Of a stretch of 64,000 nucleotides of DNA, positions 63,301 through 64,000 are shown piece after piece. The notes beneath the pieces were generated by a model. That model did no database searches. It was not told the origin of the DNA and worked only from the letters and a program-made list of their open reading frames with translations. Each line of letters starts with the position of its first letter. Position 1 is the stretch's first letter. The translations under genes and the position numbers were made by a program. The stretch lies in assembly GCF_024112395.2 (NCBI RefSeq), contig NZ_CP078013.2, forward strand, positions 1,922,001 through 1,986,000, in the 5' to 3' direction. Source of the DNA: Pseudomonas pergaminensis (GTDB lineage Bacteria > Pseudomonadota > Gammaproteobacteria > Pseudomonadales > Pseudomonadaceae).

Positions 63301-63960
63301 ATGGGTGGAAATGGTATCGCCGAGGAACACATCGGCCTGGTCGAATGCCACCGCGTTCAAGGCATTCTGATAAGAGGGATAGGCACGAATGATCGCTTCG
63401 GGGTACAGCTTTTCCACCTCGGCCAGCGGCAGGTAGTGGTAGACCAGGGCCAGCCGCATCCCGGCCATGCCATCCGTCAGGCTGCGGGTTTCTCCTTCGC
63501 GGGTGACCAGTACCGGCTGGTCGACGGCATAGGGTTCGGACAACGTGAGGTTGGGGTTTGCCGCCTCGAAGCCGTTCGAGGTGCCCAATAAATCAATATC
63601 GCCCGTTTCGAGGGCGCGGATGGCGGCCTCTCGGGTTGGGTAGCGCAAGACCTTTACCGGCAAGCCCACTGCCTTGGCCAACAGGCCGGCGTAGTCGGCT
63701 GTGAGCCCCTCATAGTCGCGACCACTGGAAGTCAGGTCGAACGGGGGGTAGTCAGGGGACGCGGCACCCAGCACCAGTTCGCGTTTGTTCTGCAGCCATT
63801 GGCGTTGCGCCTTGTTCAGGTGGGTTTCCAGTTGAACCGAGCCTGCGCGGCTCAACAAGGTGAGGTGTTCCGGGCCCGTTTGCTGGTTCGCGAGCACGGC
63901 GGTGCTGAAGCACAAACCGGCACTCAATGTAATCAGATAGTCCTTTATACGCCTGGGCAT
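60325..63960 (-). CDS. BvgS-like hybrid sensor kinase with two periplasmic binding domains
   Basis: The 1211-residue protein has a signal-like N-terminus, two tandem type 3 solute-binding domains (about 60-275 and 300-530), one transmembrane helix (about 545-565, LIARIIIGTGLLLLVSLSW) and a PAS domain (590-700). A kinase follows (phosphoacceptor FLATMSHEIRTPMNAVIGML; DTGIGISRDDQLRLFEPFAQ; GAGLGLVICRSL), then a receiver (VLVVDDHPANRLLMCQQLGY, VIADCNMPIMNG) and a C-terminal Hpt domain (IIEQAHKIKGAARIVQA). This is the full BvgS/EvgS phosphorelay layout. No cognate regulator is adjacent. Start at 63960 chosen over a GTG at 63972. Confidence 0.93.
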   Translation of the reverse strand: MPRRIKDYLITLSAGLCFSTAVLANQQTGPEHLTLLSRAGSVQLETHLNKAQRQWLQNKRELVLGAASPDYPPFDLTSSGRDYEGLTADYAGLLAKAVGLPVKVLRYPTREAAIRALETGDIDLLGTSNGFEAANPNLTLSEPYAVDQPVLVTREGETRSLTDGMAGMRLALVYHYLPLAEVEKLYPEAIIRAYPSYQNALNAVAFDQADVFLGDTISTHYMINKGYLKNIHMANFGKHEAYGFSFAMPQHQGMLLSIVDAVLSAVPTNERETITKRWSAGSDILLTDQKLQLTQREERWLNEHPVVKVIVNETFAPLTFFDADGNFRGITADLLELVRLRTGLRFEIQRGRDVNAMIQQVDDGKADIIGAIVPSAERETQLNFSRPYLENSYVMLTRKEPDAPSSLEQLAGKRLAITQGNPLESILRRDFPEIQLVKASDTFKASELLAQGHVEGAVNSLVVANYFLSSQVFQDKLQISTSIGTLPATFALATSRSANELSSILDKALLSIAPDELGVINSRWRGYTAASDSYWRNYHQLIARIIIGTGLLLLVSLSWNAYMRRQIKHRQMAERALNDQFEFMRALVNETPHPIYVRDRKGMLQTCNDSYLQVFDVKREDVIGKNAIQMSTALETDATQYHADYQRVMAEGNPLILDRTLHIHGKKLTIYHWILPYRDSTGEVQGIIGGWIDISERRQLFDEIRAAKERADEANRAKSTFLATMSHEIRTPMNAVIGMLELTLKRADQGHLDRPAIEVAYNSAKDLLELIGDILDIARIESGRLSLAPERVNLREVIESVVRVFDGLARQKTLSLSLEFKPDHDDTEVLIDPLRFKQVLSNLVSNAIKFTEMGQVKIKVEVVPTELAQQVEMKLVVEDTGIGISRDDQLRLFEPFAQADNSGQLARSGAGLGLVICRSLCAMMGGQLSLSSVPMVGTQVHVSLKMTRLQPEQATHELKPEAPTTAPVLNVLVVDDHPANRLLMCQQLGYLGHQFTAAQNGVTGFQAWRQERFDLVIADCNMPIMNGYELSRSIREYEQREQLVPCVVLGFTANAQPEEKQRCAQAGMNDCLFKPISLTALERQLAQIAPPPTHLHLDLGNFEALTGGDPQLSWRLLEELLSSSRQDRQELKALAAAHAPLQDIIEQAHKIKGAARIVQATSLAAHCETLEQACARGAEWAQIETDVKALEKLMLELERLLKVQLHSLDSV

Positions 63961-64000
63961 CCGCTTTCTCACACTAGCGCGTTTCGTTTTGCCATCTCGA

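Overview
The window is a piece of a Pseudomonas chromosome, most likely from the P. fluorescens group. The evidence is the gene content: near-canonical oprI, cysB, ohr/ohrR, an earP-efp pair with arginine 32 in EF-P, a gpx-MarR pair next to a SagS-like kinase, and type I and type II DAHP synthases. Other evidence is the high GC of most genes and many REP palindromes with the core GTGGGAGC(T/C)GGCTTGCC between genes. No tRNA, rRNA, CRISPR array, prophage or intact insertion sequence was seen.

Layout. 1-2.8 kb: end of kdpD and all of kdpE (potassium two-component system). 2.9-6.5 kb: housekeeping singles (patatin-like phospholipase, small lipoprotein, CHAD protein, thioesterase, Mpo1-like protein). 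6.6-12.6 kb: an accessory toxin island. A 1572-residue Rhs protein carries an HNH/EndoVII-type nuclease tip and overlaps an Imm50-type immunity gene by 4 nt. Two decayed genes follow: a second Imm50 copy with a frameshift and an unidentified small gene with two indels. The tip and immunity genes are AT-rich compared with the Rhs core. 12.8-17.4 kb: chemoreceptor, tatD, MltF-like transglycosylase, DoxX. 17.6-22.6 kb: a GldA/F/G-like ABC operon whose ATPase has a degraded Walker A motif, next to two unrecognised genes. 22.7-28.8 kb: greB, YbbA/YbbP-like ABC operon, tesA, an L,D-transpeptidase and oprI.

29-36.3 kb: a block around cysB (GNAT, type I DAHP synthase, PilZ, thioredoxin-like, PanE-like reductase, 5'-nucleotidase, universal stress protein, cysB, GreA/B-like factor, small membrane protein). 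36.4-47.9 kb: earP-efp, secreted esterase, ohr-ohrR, two LysR regulators around a TSUP transporter, a DUF1127 protein, YcaQ-type glycosylase, type II DAHP synthase, spermidine-synthase-like protein and enoyl-CoA hydratase. 48-56.5 kb: deaD helicase with a long structured leader, DODA-type dioxygenase, tpm, a repeat-rich 600-bp spacer, htpX, alaA-like aminotransferase, msrB and gpx-ospR. 56.5-64 kb: two large hybrid histidine kinases flanking a DUF815 ATPase and a free-methionine-sulfoxide reductase.

Genes that work together: KdpD/KdpE; the Rhs toxin with its immunity protein; the three-gene Gld-like ABC system; YbbA/YbbP-like ABC proteins; EarP modifying EF-P; and a peroxide/thiol stress theme (OhrR-Ohr, OspR-Gpx, MsrB, free-Met-sulfoxide reductase, HtpX). 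The most interesting non-routine signals are the immunity-gene graveyard behind the Rhs toxin, a 9-bp helix that would trap the deaD start codon, the degenerate GldA-like ATPase, and a clean 26-bp palindrome before gpx-ospR.
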